A stretch of DNA of 64,000 nt from Pseudooceanicola sp050897975 (lineage in GTDB: Bacteria > Pseudomonadota > Alphaproteobacteria > Rhodobacterales > Rhodobacteraceae). A program made the translations under genes and the position numbers. The DNA lies in the NCBI RefSeq assembly GCF_050897975.1, contig NZ_JBPAXY010000001.1, positions 186,001-250,000 of the forward strand. Reading direction: 5' to 3'. Of the stretch, positions 28,273 through 36,934 are shown piece by piece. Under the pieces are notes generated by a model that was not told the origin of the DNA, made no database searches, and was given only the letters and a program-made list of their open reading frames with translations. Each line of letters starts with the position of its first letter. Position 1 is the first letter of the stretch.

Positions 28273-28878
28273 TCAGATCTGGCCCGGACGGTTCAGCGAG
28301 AAAAGCTCGCGCACGGCGGAATAGTCGCGATAGCCCAGGCGCGACAGGGTCTGCACCCTGGCCACGTCGAACTGGCCCTCGGTCAGGGCCTCGTCGGCGA
28401 TATGCACGCCCACCACCTCGCCGATGACCATCGTGTTGGCCGCGCCTGCCAGCTCGACGATCTGGGTCATGCGGCATTCCAGCGCCGCAGGCGCCGCCGC
28501 CACCCGGGCGCAGTCGATCAGCTGGCAAGGGGCCTTTTCCAGACCGGCGGCGGCGAACTCGTCCTCGCCCGCGGCCAGGGCGGCGGAACTCGCGTTCATC
28601 GCGTCGCGCAGGGCGTAGGAGACGATGTTGCAGCAGAACACCCCGGTCTCGCGGATCTGCGCCACGCTGTCCTTGTTGGCGGGCCGGTCGGCCTTGGCCC
28701 CGGTCGAGGCGAACATCACCTGCGGCGGCGTGTCGGCCACGGCGTTGAAGAAGGAATAGGGGGCCAGGTTGTCGCCCAGGGCGCCCCGGGTGGAAATCCA
28801 GCCGATCGGGCGCGGCGCCACCAGCGCCTTGAACGGGTTGTGCGGCAGGCCGTGGCCGTCTTTGGGTGCGTAGAACAT
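28273..28878 (-). CDS. Flavin reductase family protein
   Basis: 201-aa flavoprotein of the DIM6/NTAB flavin-reductase-like family with a split-barrel FMN-binding fold. Recognisable segments: PRPIGWISTRG, NLAPYSFFNAVADTPP and IGEVVGVHI. Probably reduces FMN or is a flavin-binding oxidoreductase; partner unknown. Start ATG at 28878 has GGAGAG just upstream; a longer reading to 28971 would overlap the divergent GNAT gene. Divergent from that gene with an 85-base gap. Confidence 0.85.
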   Translation of the reverse strand: MFYAPKDGHGLPHNPFKALVAPRPIGWISTRGALGDNLAPYSFFNAVADTPPQVMFASTGAKADRPANKDSVAQIRETGVFCCNIVSYALRDAMNASSAALAAGEDEFAAAGLEKAPCQLIDCARVAAAPAALECRMTQIVELAGAANTMVIGEVVGVHIADEALTEGQFDVARVQTLSRLGYRDYSAVRELFSLNRPGQI

Positions 28879-28963
28879 GCGTCTCTCCGGTGGGTTTGCC
28901 CATGAGGTAATCCCGTGATAGGCCCCTTTCCAACCCAAAAGACTGAGCAAGAGCGCAGAGACG

Positions 28964-29449
28964 ATGTTCACCCTCTCCCCCGAAACCGCGGATGACTGGT
29001 GGGAGGTCGAAGCGTTGTACGATCTCTGTTTCGCCCCGGGGCGCAGCGCGCTGAGTTCCTACCGGCTGCGCGACGGGGTCGCGCCGGTGGCCGGGCTGTG
29101 CCAGCTGGCGCGCGATGGCGAAGGGGTGGTCGGCGGCGCGATCCGCTATTGGCCGGTGCGCGCGGCGGGGCAGCCTGCGCTGTTGCTGGGTCCGGTGGCG
29201 GTGCACCCGACCCACCAGGGAGAGGGTCTGGGCGGTCTGCTGATCAACGCCTCGCTGCACGCGGCGCGCGATAGCGGCTGGGACCGGGTACTGCTGGTCG
29301 GCGACGCGCCCTATTACTCGCGTTTCGGTTTTGCCAAGCTGGATCACATCGTCATGCCGCCGCCCACCAACCCCGACCGGGTGCTGGGGCTGGAACTGAC
29401 CCCCGGCGCCTGGGATGGGCTGGCGGGCGAGGTGACCCGCGCCGCCTGA
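28964..29449 (+). CDS. GNAT-family N-acetyltransferase
   Basis: 161-aa acetyltransferase of the YhbS-like GNAT type. The acetyl-CoA pyrophosphate loop is PTHQGEGLGGLLI, and the C-terminal beta-bulge segment is VGDAPYYSRFGF, characteristic of this subgroup. Acceptor unknown. Followed by a single copy of the mosaic repeat. Confidence 0.85.
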   Translation: MFTLSPETADDWWEVEALYDLCFAPGRSALSSYRLRDGVAPVAGLCQLARDGEGVVGGAIRYWPVRAAGQPALLLGPVAVHPTHQGEGLGGLLINASLHAARDSGWDRVLLVGDAPYYSRFGFAKLDHIVMPPPTNPDRVLGLELTPGAWDGLAGEVTRAA

Positions 29450-29475
29450 GGGCGCCTTGTCTGGGGACGCGCCAG

Positions 29476-29538
29476 GGGGGCTCTACCCCCGTCGCGGCTG
29501 CGCCGCCCCCCCCCCGGGATATTTCTGGCAATGAGAAG
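29476..29538. repeat. Mosaic repeat, single arm C
   Basis: Palindrome GGGGGCTCTACCCCC (29476-29490), a GCGGCTGCGCCGC dyad, core CCCGGGATATTTCTGGCAA (29513-29531, one mismatch) and GAGAAG (29533-29538). There is no inverted partner nearby. Confidence 0.8.
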
Positions 29539-29578
29539 AAAGGGGCGCGCGCCCGGATCCGCGCAGGGGCGCCCCTTT
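29539..29578 (+). terminator. Hairpin directly after repeat C
   Basis: Perfect 10-bp stem AAAGGGGCGC (29539-29548) with GCGCCCCTTT (29569-29578), followed by CCTTTG. It continues the repeat unit, since pairs A and B also carry an AG-GGGCGC start at this point, and may terminate the GNAT transcript. Confidence 0.5.
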
Positions 29579-29625
29579 CCTTTGGGCCGCAGCGCCCCCA
29601 TCTGGACAGCAAGACGGAGGATCCG

Positions 29626-30408
29626 ATGACCGCAGCCGACCCCACCCCCCTGGCCCTGCCGCCCGAGCTGGCCGAAGAGATCGCCGCCCTGGCACGGTTG
29701 CACCGGCGCGCGGGCGGGCCGGGCTTGCAGGTGCTGACCCTGCTGGGCACCCGCGCCGAAGGGCTGCTGGAGCGCCTGCCCCAGGGGGTGCGTGGCCGCC
29801 TTGACCGGGCCACCGAAGCGGCGCTGGAGGCGGCGATGGCCGCCGCGCAACGTTCGCGCGGGTTGGTCGGTGACCAGCCCGGCTGGCTGGACCGGGTGGT
29901 GACCACGGGGCTGGGCGCGGCGGGGGGCCTGGGCGGCCTGCCCTCGGCCCTGGCGGAACTGCCGGTGACCACCACGGTGCTCTTGCGCTCGATCCAAGGC
30001 GTGGCGGCGGCCGAGGGGTTCGACCCGGCCGAGGCCAATGTGCAGTTCGACAGCCTGCGGGTCTTTGCCGCCGCCGGGCCGCTGGCCGAGGATGACGGCG
30101 CCGAGACGGCCTTTCTGGCCACCCGCCTGACCCTGACCGGGACCACGCTGCACGGGCTGATCAGTTCGGTCGCACCGCGCCTGGCCGCGGCCCTGGGCCA
30201 GAAGCTGGCGGCGCAGACCGTGCCGGTGCTGGGGGCGGCGGCAGGGGCCGCCGTGAACTATGCCTATACCAGCTATTACCAGGACATGGCGCGCATCCAC
30301 TTCCGCCTGCGCCGCCTGGCGATCGAGGCGGACCAAAGCCCCGAGGTATTGACCGAGGCCCTGCGCGCCGAGCTGACGAAACGGCCCCTGCGCACCGCGG
30401 ACCGCTAG
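29626..30408 (+). CDS. EcsC family protein
   Basis: 260-aa protein with the EcsC signature GLGAAGGLGGLPSALAELPV followed by TTTVLLRSIQGVAAAEGFD. The family is named after a Bacillus ecs-operon protein of unclear function. Hydrophobic stretches near 95-115 and 195-225 suggest membrane association. Its stop overlaps that of the convergent metallo-hydrolase on CTAG. Confidence 0.82.
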   Translation: MTAADPTPLALPPELAEEIAALARLHRRAGGPGLQVLTLLGTRAEGLLERLPQGVRGRLDRATEAALEAAMAAAQRSRGLVGDQPGWLDRVVTTGLGAAGGLGGLPSALAELPVTTTVLLRSIQGVAAAEGFDPAEANVQFDSLRVFAAAGPLAEDDGAETAFLATRLTLTGTTLHGLISSVAPRLAAALGQKLAAQTVPVLGAAAGAAVNYAYTSYYQDMARIHFRLRRLAIEADQSPEVLTEALRAELTKRPLRTADR

Positions 30409-31244
30409 CCCGGATCGCGCAGCGCCTCGGGGCGCAGCACCAGGATGGTGGGCCGCTCCGGCAGGTCGCGCAGCGAGACCTCCAGTGAATTGTCGTCGCG
30501 CAGCTCAATGGCAAAATCGCCCGACAGACGGTCGAGGAAGGCGCCCAGGCTGGCGCCCGAGAACCAGTGCATCGGCAGCACGATGGAGGCGCGCAGTCGT
30601 TCCACCACCCGCACCATGCTGGCGGTGTCCAGGGTCAGCCCGCCGTCGACCGGCACCATGACCACATCCAGCCGACCGATGGCGGCATATTGCTGGTCGT
30701 TGGGTTCATGATGCAGATGGCCCAGATGGCCGATGCACAGGCCCCCGACCTCGAAGATGAAGATGGAATTGCCGTTTGCCTCGACCCCGCCCAGGCGCGA
30801 ACGGATGTCGGTGGACACGTTGCGCACCAGCATGTCCCCCACCTGAAGCATATGCGAGACCGGCTGGCCGAAGTCCTCGGACCAGCCGGGCAGCACATGG
30901 GGGATGGCCGGATCGGGGAAGGCGGAGAAATGGCTGGAATGGGCGTGGTTCATGGTGACCACGTCGGGCAGGTAATCGGCGGTGCCGATATAGCCCGGAT
31001 AGTCGGTGACCGCGCCGACGCCCCCGGGCGACTGGATCAGGAAGGCGGAATGGGTCAGATAGCTGATCCGCACGGTATAGTCCGGCAAGGGATCGCGGAA
31101 CGAGGCCAGCTGCACCAGCCGCGCGCCCGGCAGGTCGCGGGCGATGGCGATGCAATGGCTGACCGGCACCTGGGCCGCGACAGGCAGCGGCGCCAGGACC
31201 GGCAGGAGCGGGACGGCCCACAGGGCCAGCAGGCGTCGAAACAT
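30405..31244 (-). CDS. Exported metallo-beta-lactamase-fold hydrolase
   Basis: 279 aa with a signal peptide (MFRRLLALWAVPLLPVLAPL then PVAAQ), so periplasmic. The MBL metal motif reads HAHSSH at 100-105 rather than HxHxDH: the Asp normally binding the second metal is Ser104. Further histidines lie in GHLGHLHHEP, and LPMHWF near the end matches UlaG-like members. Possibly mononuclear or altered in activity. Start ATG at 31244 has AGGAGG 8 bases upstream. Substrate unknown. Confidence 0.8.
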   Translation of the reverse strand: MFRRLLALWAVPLLPVLAPLPVAAQVPVSHCIAIARDLPGARLVQLASFRDPLPDYTVRISYLTHSAFLIQSPGGVGAVTDYPGYIGTADYLPDVVTMNHAHSSHFSAFPDPAIPHVLPGWSEDFGQPVSHMLQVGDMLVRNVSTDIRSRLGGVEANGNSIFIFEVGGLCIGHLGHLHHEPNDQQYAAIGRLDVVMVPVDGGLTLDTASMVRVVERLRASIVLPMHWFSGASLGAFLDRLSGDFAIELRDDNSLEVSLRDLPERPTILVLRPEALRDPG

Positions 31245-31377
31245 CGGCGGATCCTCCTGCACCCAGCCTAGCACGCCCCGCCCGCCCGGCGGCCCTCACG
31301 CCCGCGTGAGGCCTCGATCACACCCCCGTGCTGCCCGCCTTTTCACCACCCTGGCCGCCCGCGCGCCCCGGCCCTGC

Positions 31378-31484
31378 CTTCTCGTTTGCGAAAAATATCC
31401 AGGGGGAGTCGCCCGCAGGGCGGCGGGGGCAGAGCCCCCTAATCCCTCCACTTGCCGCCCTCCGGCGGCGGGGGCAGAGCCCCC
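31378..31484. repeat. Mosaic repeat, single inverted arm D
   Basis: CTTCTC (31378-31383), core variant TTGCGAAAAATATCCAGGG (31386-31404, two mismatches), GTCGCCCGCAGGGCGGC as in pair A, palindrome GGGGGCAGAGCCCCC (31425-31439), TTGCCGCC-CTCCGGCGGC module, and GGGGGCAGAGCCCCC again (31470-31484). It fills most of the 260-base gap between two minus-strand genes. Confidence 0.8.
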
Positions 31485-31504
31485 CTATCGGGCAAAAGCT
31501 TCCC

Positions 31505-32089
31505 CTACCCCGCCTCGGTGCGCCCGCGCCGGTCCAGACGCAGCGAGGCGTAAAGGACATGGGTACGCCAGCGGCCGTCGATCTGAAGATAGCTTTGCGC
31601 CACCCCCTCGTATTTGAACCCGGCGCTTTCCAGCAGGCGGCGCGAGGGGGTATTCTCGGGCAGGCAGGCGGCCTCGATCCGACTCAGGTCCATGCGGTGG
31701 AAGGCATGTTGCACCACGCCGCCGATCGCCTCGCGCATGTAACCCTGGCGCTTGTAGCGCTCGCCGATCCAGTAGCCCAGCACCCCTGACAGGCTGGGCC
31801 CGCGGCGGATGTTGTCCAGGGTGATCGCACCGACCAGCGCGCCATCCTCGGCGCGTTCCATGAACAGCGGCAGCGCGGTGCCCCCGGTGACCGAACGCTG
31901 CGCCCAGTAGACCCGGTTGGTGAAGCTGCGCCGGGTCAGGTGATCGCGCGACCAGAGCGGCTCCCAGGGGGTCAGGAAGGCGCGGCTTTCGGCGCGCAGG
32001 GTGGTCCAGGCGGTGAAATCCGCATGGACCGGCAGGCGCAGCAGCAGACGCTCGGTCTCGATCCGTACTTTGCGCCGGGACCGCAGCAT
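31505..32089 (-). CDS. RimJ/RimL-type GNAT acetyltransferase
   Basis: 194-aa GNAT of the RimJ family (protein or small-molecule N-acetyltransferase): IETERLLLRLP at the start, GYWIGERYKRQGYMREA as the acetyl-CoA loop, ENTPSRRLLESAGF near the end. Its ATG shares one base with the stop of the M16 peptidase gene (TGATG at 32091-32087), so it is translationally coupled as the last gene of the long cta-thrC unit. Repeat D follows. Confidence 0.88.
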   Translation of the reverse strand: MLRSRRKVRIETERLLLRLPVHADFTAWTTLRAESRAFLTPWEPLWSRDHLTRRSFTNRVYWAQRSVTGGTALPLFMERAEDGALVGAITLDNIRRGPSLSGVLGYWIGERYKRQGYMREAIGGVVQHAFHRMDLSRIEAACLPENTPSRRLLESAGFKYEGVAQSYLQIDGRWRTHVLYASLRLDRRGRTEAG

Positions 32090-33351
32090 CAGGCGGCGCG
32101 GCGGGCCTGTAGCCGGGCGAAGTCCGGCGCCCCCTCCACAGGACCGTAAAGGGCCAGGGCCATGGGGGCCCGGGCCGCCATCTCCTCGGCATGGGCGCGC
32201 AGATCCGCGGCGGTGACCGCGTCGATCCGGGCCACCACCTCGTCCAGGGGCGGTACGCGGCCCCAGATCTCGACCATCCGCGCCAGGCGTTCGGCGCGGT
32301 TCGACGCCCCTTCCAGACCCATCAGCAGCCCGGCCTTCATCTGGGCGCGGGCGCGGTCGGTCTCGGCCGCGCTCAGCCCCTCGGCGGCGCGCTTCATCTC
32401 GTCCAGAATCAGCTCGGACAACTCGCCCACCTTGTCGGCCGAGGTGCCTGCGTAGATCGTCGTCATGCCGCTGTCGGTATAGGCGCCGGCCTGGGCGAAG
32501 ACGGTGTAGCACAGCCCGCGCTTTTCGCGCAGTTCCTGGAACAGGCGCGAGGACATGCCGCCGCCCAGGGCCGCACCGTAGATCTGCGCCGCATAGGCCT
32601 TGTCCGACCGGTAGTCAGGGCTTTCGAAACCGAAGGTCACATGGGCCTGTTCCAGCTCCTTGACCCGGCGCAGGTCGCCGCCGACGAAACGGGCGGGCAC
32701 CAGATCGGGCTGGCCGTGGGCGGGCATGTCGCCAAACAGCGCCTCGGCCTGTTTCACCAGCGCCGCGTGATCCACGGCCCCGGCGGCGGCCAGGATCATC
32801 TGACCCGGCCCGTAATGCTCGGCCACGAAGCCCTGAAGGTCGGCGCGGGTAAAGGCGCTGACCCGTTCCGAGGGGCCCAGGATGGTGCGGCCCAGGGGCT
32901 GTTCCGGATAGGCCTGTTCCTGCAACCAGTCGAAGATGATGTCGTCGGGCGTATCCAGCGCCTGACCGATCTCCGACAGGATCACGCCGCGTTCCATCTC
33001 GATCTCATGCGGATCGTAGACCGAGGCGCGCAGGATGTCGGCGATCACCTCCAGCGCCAGGGCCACATCGTTTTCCAGCACCCGGGCGTAATAGGCCGTC
33101 ACCTCGCGCGAGGTATAGGCGTTGATAAAGCCGCCCACGTCCTCGATCACCTCGGCGATGTCCAGGGCGCTGCGCGTCTTCGTGCCCTTGAAGGCCATGT
33201 GTTCCAGGAAATGGGCGATGCCGTTCTGTTCGGGCCGCTCATGCCGCCCCCCGGCGCTGACCCAGATCCCGATAGAGGCCGATTGCAGCCCCGGCATGGT
33301 CTCTGTGACCACGCGAAACCCGTTTTTCAGGGTCGTCAGTTCGACGCTCAA
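32089..33351 (-). CDS. M16 family zinc metallopeptidase
   Basis: 420-aa peptidase related to the mitochondrial processing peptidase beta subunit. Inverted zinc motif HFLEH at 47-51 (His47, Glu50, His51) with the distal Glu in EIEMERGVILSEIGQ; the C-terminal half has the EKRGLCYTVFAQAGAYTDSG segment. Soluble by appearance. The ATG overlaps the thrC stop (ATGA). The order thrC-M16-GNAT is frequent in Rhodobacterales, but its purpose is not known. Confidence 0.92.
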   Translation of the reverse strand: MSVELTTLKNGFRVVTETMPGLQSASIGIWVSAGGRHERPEQNGIAHFLEHMAFKGTKTRSALDIAEVIEDVGGFINAYTSREVTAYYARVLENDVALALEVIADILRASVYDPHEIEMERGVILSEIGQALDTPDDIIFDWLQEQAYPEQPLGRTILGPSERVSAFTRADLQGFVAEHYGPGQMILAAAGAVDHAALVKQAEALFGDMPAHGQPDLVPARFVGGDLRRVKELEQAHVTFGFESPDYRSDKAYAAQIYGAALGGGMSSRLFQELREKRGLCYTVFAQAGAYTDSGMTTIYAGTSADKVGELSELILDEMKRAAEGLSAAETDRARAQMKAGLLMGLEGASNRAERLARMVEIWGRVPPLDEVVARIDAVTAADLRAHAEEMAARAPMALALYGPVEGAPDFARLQARRAA

Positions 33352-34736
33352 TGCGCCCTCCTTTCACGGATCAGCGCCTCGATGGCGCCCAGATCGTCGG
33401 CAATGCGGGTGACCCGCTCTTCGCGGTCAAAGAGGTCGGCCATGCGCGCGGGCAGGCCGGGGCGGATCTGGCTGGCCTGTTCCACCGCATCGGGGAACTT
33501 GGCCGGGTGGGCGGTGGCCAGGCTGATCATCGGCGTCGCCGGATCGCGCAACTCGCGCGCCACCTTCACCGCCACGGCGCTGTGCGGGCACAGCAGCTCG
33601 CCGCTCAGATCCTTCATCTGGGCGATGGTGGCCAGGGTTTCCTCTTCCGAGCAGCGGCCCGAGATGAAGGCCTCTTGCAGCGCCTGAAGCGCGCCCTGGG
33701 GCACGGTAAAGCCCCCGGCCTTCAGCTCGTCCATCAGCTGGGTCACGGCGGCGCCGTCACGCGCCAGCGCGTCAAACAGCACCCGCTCGAAGTTCGAGCT
33801 GACCTGGATGTCCATCGACGGCGAGATCGAGGGCACGACGCCGTCGGGCGTGTACGCCCCGGTGGTCAGGCAGCGGTGCAGGATGTCGTTCTGGTTGGTG
33901 GCCACCACCAGCTTGTCGATGGGCAGGCCCATCTTGCGCGCCACGTAGCCCGCGAAGATGTCACCGAAGTTGCCCGTGGGCACGGTGAAGCTGACCTTGC
34001 GGTCGGGCGCGCCCAGGCTGACGGCGGAGGTGAAGTAATAGACGACCTGCGCCAGCACCCGCGCCCAGTTGATCGAGTTGACGCCCGCCAGCCCGACCTC
34101 GTCGCGGAAGGCGAAATCGTTGAACATGTCCTTCACCCGCGCCTGGCAGCCGTCGAAATCGCCATCCACGGCCAGGGCGTGCACATTGCTGTCGGCGGGC
34201 GTGGTCATCTGGCGGCGCTGCACCTCGGACACCCGGCCGTGCGGGTAGAGGATGAAGACATCGACGTTATCCAACCCCCGGAAGGCCTCGATCGCGGCAG
34301 AGCCGGTGTCGCCCGAGGTGGCACCGACGATGGTGATCCGGCGGCCATTCTTGGCCAGGGCCGTCTGGAACAGCTGACCGATCAGCTGCATCGCGAAGTC
34401 CTTGAAGGCCAGGGTGGGGCCGTGGAACAACTCCAGCAGGAAATGCCCCGGCTCCAGCTGCACCAGCGGCGCGCGGGCGGCATGGCCGAAACCTTCGTAG
34501 GCGCGGGCGATGCAGCCGCGGAACTCGTCCTCGGTGAACGTGTCGCCGAGGAAGGGCCACATGATGCGGAAGGCGGTTTCCTCGTAGGACAGCCCGTGCA
34601 GCGCGCGGATCTCGTCCTCGGACAGGGTCGGGATCTCGGCGGGCACGTAAAGGCCGCCGTCACGGGCCAGACCGGTCAGCATGGCCTCTTCGAAGCTCAG
34701 GTCCGGGGCCTGCCCCCGGGTCGATACGTAAATCAC
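33348..34736 (-). CDS. thrC: Threonine synthase
   Basis: PLP enzyme converting O-phosphohomoserine to threonine. 462 aa, class of the longer bacterial/yeast type. Catalytic Lys112 in HGPTLAFKDFAMQ; phosphate-binding GATSGDTGSAA; SINWARVLAQVVYYF. The GTG start at 34736 overlaps the surf1 stop in GTGA, giving MIYVSTRGQAPDLSFEEA as usual for the family. Sits inside the cytochrome oxidase cluster, with stop-start overlaps on both sides. Confidence 0.95.
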   Translation of the reverse strand: MIYVSTRGQAPDLSFEEAMLTGLARDGGLYVPAEIPTLSEDEIRALHGLSYEETAFRIMWPFLGDTFTEDEFRGCIARAYEGFGHAARAPLVQLEPGHFLLELFHGPTLAFKDFAMQLIGQLFQTALAKNGRRITIVGATSGDTGSAAIEAFRGLDNVDVFILYPHGRVSEVQRRQMTTPADSNVHALAVDGDFDGCQARVKDMFNDFAFRDEVGLAGVNSINWARVLAQVVYYFTSAVSLGAPDRKVSFTVPTGNFGDIFAGYVARKMGLPIDKLVVATNQNDILHRCLTTGAYTPDGVVPSISPSMDIQVSSNFERVLFDALARDGAAVTQLMDELKAGGFTVPQGALQALQEAFISGRCSEEETLATIAQMKDLSGELLCPHSAVAVKVARELRDPATPMISLATAHPAKFPDAVEQASQIRPGLPARMADLFDREERVTRIADDLGAIEALIRERRAH

Positions 34737-35422
34737 GTCGTCTCGCCTCTCGACTGTTTGCGAATGCGATAAATCAGATAGGCGGACATGACCAGCCATA
34801 CGGCGGCCAGAGACAGCCAGGTGATCGCATATTCCAGGTGGTCGTTGGGAATGCCTGCGGTGCTGACCGGCGCGGCGACCAGGGCGCCACCGCCCGCCGG
34901 GCCCTCGCGGCGCACCAGCAACAGCGGCTCTGTCTCCAGCTGGGCGGCCAGGGCGGGAAGGTCACGGGCGTAGAAAAGGCCCGTTTCCAGGTCCGGTGCC
35001 GGGGTGAAACTGTCGACCTCATCGGGCCAGACCAGGTTGCCGGTGATCGTCACCGCCCCCTCGGGCGCGGGCGGGATCGCCTGGGCCTGGGGCACGAAGC
35101 CGCGTTCCACGATGATCCGGCGACCATCCGCCATCTGGAAGGCCTGTTCCAGCAGATAGCCCGCCCCCAGCCCCTCGCGCGCCGATTGCACCCGCAGCGG
35201 CGCGCCGGTGAACTGGCCGCTCAGGGCCACGGCCAGATAGCGGTCGCCCTCGGGGTCGGGCGCGTCCGGAAGGGCCAGGGGATCGGCGGCGATGCGCGCC
35301 TCGATCCGGGCCAGCACCTCGGTCTTCCACTCCAGCCGCCGGAGTTGCCAGTTGGCCAGCGCCAGCAGGATGGCCACGCCGCCCAGCCCCAGCACCAGCG
35401 CCCCGATCAGTTTTCCCCGCAT
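34733..35422 (-). CDS. SURF1 family cytochrome oxidase assembly protein
   Basis: 229-aa inner-membrane protein needed for haem a insertion or stability of cytochrome aa3 oxidase subunit I. One helix near the N-terminus (LIGALVLGLGGVAILLALANWQ, interrupted here) and one near the C-terminus flank a periplasmic domain with WQLRRLEWK and VERGFVPQ. ATG at 35422 is chosen because GGGGA precedes it at 5 bases; an in-frame ATG at 35437 has no ribosome site. Last oxidase gene before thrC. Confidence 0.9.
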   Translation of the reverse strand: MRGKLIGALVLGLGGVAILLALANWQLRRLEWKTEVLARIEARIAADPLALPDAPDPEGDRYLAVALSGQFTGAPLRVQSAREGLGAGYLLEQAFQMADGRRIIVERGFVPQAQAIPPAPEGAVTITGNLVWPDEVDSFTPAPDLETGLFYARDLPALAAQLETEPLLLVRREGPAGGGALVAAPVSTAGIPNDHLEYAITWLSLAAVWLVMSAYLIYRIRKQSRGETT

Positions 35423-35441
35423 GTCGTCCCCATTCATGAAG

Positions 35442-35466
35442 AAGGGCGCGGAAAGCCCGCGCCCTT
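35442..35466 (-). terminator. Hairpin between ctaE and surf1
   Basis: Perfect 10-bp stem AAGGGCGCGG/CCGCGCCCTT with a 5-base loop, 50 bases after the ctaE stop. On the minus strand it is followed by CTTCTTC, not a full T-run, so probably only partial termination, allowing lower surf1-thrC expression. Confidence 0.6.
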
Positions 35467-35517
35467 GGATCCTGTGCCCATCGGGCGGCGGGGTAAACCC
35501 CCGCCCCCGCGCGGCGC

Positions 35518-36318
35518 TTACTGGCCCCAGATGTAGATCGAGGCGAAGAGGAAGAGCCAGACCACATCGACGAAGTGCCAGTACCAGGCTGCCGCCTCAA
35601 AGCCCACGTGGTTGGAGGGCGTGAAGTGACCGGCATTGGCGCGGATCAGGCAGATGATCAGGAAGATCGTGCCGATGATCACGTGGAACCCATGGAAGCC
35701 GGTGGCCATGAAGAAGTTGGCGCCATAGATGTTGCCGCCGAAACCGAAGGCCGCGTGGCTGTATTCATAGGCCTGGAAGACGGTGAACAGCAGGCCCAGC
35801 AGGACCGCCAGCAGCAGGCCCGCCTTCAGGTCGCGGCGGTTGTTTTCATGCACCAGGGCGTGGTGCGCCCAGGTGGCCGCGGCGCCCGAGCACAGCAGGA
35901 TCAGGGTGTTGATCAGCGGCAGGTGCCAGGGGTCGAAGGTCTCGATGCCCGCAGGCGGCCAGACGCCATCCACGGCCGGGCTTTCCGGGCCCATCGGGTA
36001 GAGGGCGTGCTTGAAGAACGACCAGAACCAGGCGGCGAAGAACATCACCTCGGACATGATGAACAGGATCACGCCATAGCGCAGGCCGATGCGGACCACG
36101 GCGGTATGATCGCCCGCCTGGTTTTCCAGCACGGTGTCGCGCCACCAGCCGAACATGGTGTAGAGGATGGCGATCAGGCCCGCCAGGAACATCCAGGGGC
36201 CGCTGTCGTTCAGCCACATGACGGCGCCGAACAGCATGACGAAGGTGCCAACCGCCGCGATGAACGGATACACCGACGGTGGCAGAATGTGGTAATCGTG
36301 GTTCTTAGCGTGCGCCAT
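35518..36318 (-). CDS. ctaE: Cytochrome c oxidase subunit III
   Basis: 266-aa polytopic subunit of the aa3 terminal oxidase with seven apparent helices. Starts MAHAKNHDYHILPPSVYPF; HFVDVVWLFLFASIYIWGQ-type ending shown by WHFVDVVWLF. Segments FFAAWFWSFF and GFHGFHVIIGT are diagnostic of COX3. Encoded downstream of the assembly factor ctaG; subunit I is elsewhere. Confidence 0.96.
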   Translation of the reverse strand: MAHAKNHDYHILPPSVYPFIAAVGTFVMLFGAVMWLNDSGPWMFLAGLIAILYTMFGWWRDTVLENQAGDHTAVVRIGLRYGVILFIMSEVMFFAAWFWSFFKHALYPMGPESPAVDGVWPPAGIETFDPWHLPLINTLILLCSGAAATWAHHALVHENNRRDLKAGLLLAVLLGLLFTVFQAYEYSHAAFGFGGNIYGANFFMATGFHGFHVIIGTIFLIICLIRANAGHFTPSNHVGFEAAAWYWHFVDVVWLFLFASIYIWGQ

Positions 36319-36343
36319 AACTCTCTTCCCCGGGCTTGGCCCC

Positions 36344-36931
36344 TCAGTTCACATCGGTTGTCGCGGCTTGCCCGCCGAGCAACGCGGCGTGATCGGCCGC
36401 ATAGCCCTCGGGCATGTCGATTTCATAGAACGTATACCCCAGCGTGATCGTGTGGATATACTTTGCGTCGCGATCCTCGACCATTTCGGGATCGACGTAG
36501 AAGGTCACCGGCATTTCGACCGTTTCACCGGGCATCAGCACCTGTTCGGTGAAGCAGAAACAGTCGATCTTGGTGAAGAACCCGCCCGCCTCATAGGGCG
36601 TGACGTTGTAGCTGGCCTGCCCGGCAATCGGGCGGTCGGTCGGGTTATGCGCCTCGTAGAAAGCCAGGCCGGTCTCGCCGATGCGCAGCTCGACCTCGCG
36701 TTGCACGGGTTTGAAATCCCAGGCCATGTCGCGTTCGGTCGAGGCATCGAAGCGGATCTTGATGGTGCGGTCCAGGATATGGTCCGCCCCCGCCTCGGCC
36801 TCTTGCGTAACCCCGCCAAAGCCGGTCACGGCGCAGAAGTAGTTGTAGGCGGGCACGGCGGCCCAGGCCAGCGCCCCCATGGTGACGATCACGCCCAGAG
36901 CCTGGAAAACGGTCTTTTTCTTCGGATCCAT
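36344..36931 (-). CDS. ctaG: Cytochrome oxidase copper chaperone CtaG/Cox11
   Basis: 195-aa membrane-anchored protein that delivers copper to the CuB site of subunit I. N-terminal anchor about 9-29, then a periplasmic immunoglobulin-like domain with the copper-binding Cys124-x-Cys126 (CFCF) and a further Cys33 after the helix. Ends in the usual YTFYEID segment. Lies 26 bases before ctaE in the oxidase unit. Confidence 0.95.
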   Translation of the reverse strand: MDPKKKTVFQALGVIVTMGALAWAAVPAYNYFCAVTGFGGVTQEAEAGADHILDRTIKIRFDASTERDMAWDFKPVQREVELRIGETGLAFYEAHNPTDRPIAGQASYNVTPYEAGGFFTKIDCFCFTEQVLMPGETVEMPVTFYVDPEMVEDRDAKYIHTITLGYTFYEIDMPEGYAADHAALLGGQAATTDVN

Positions 36932-36934
36932 CGC

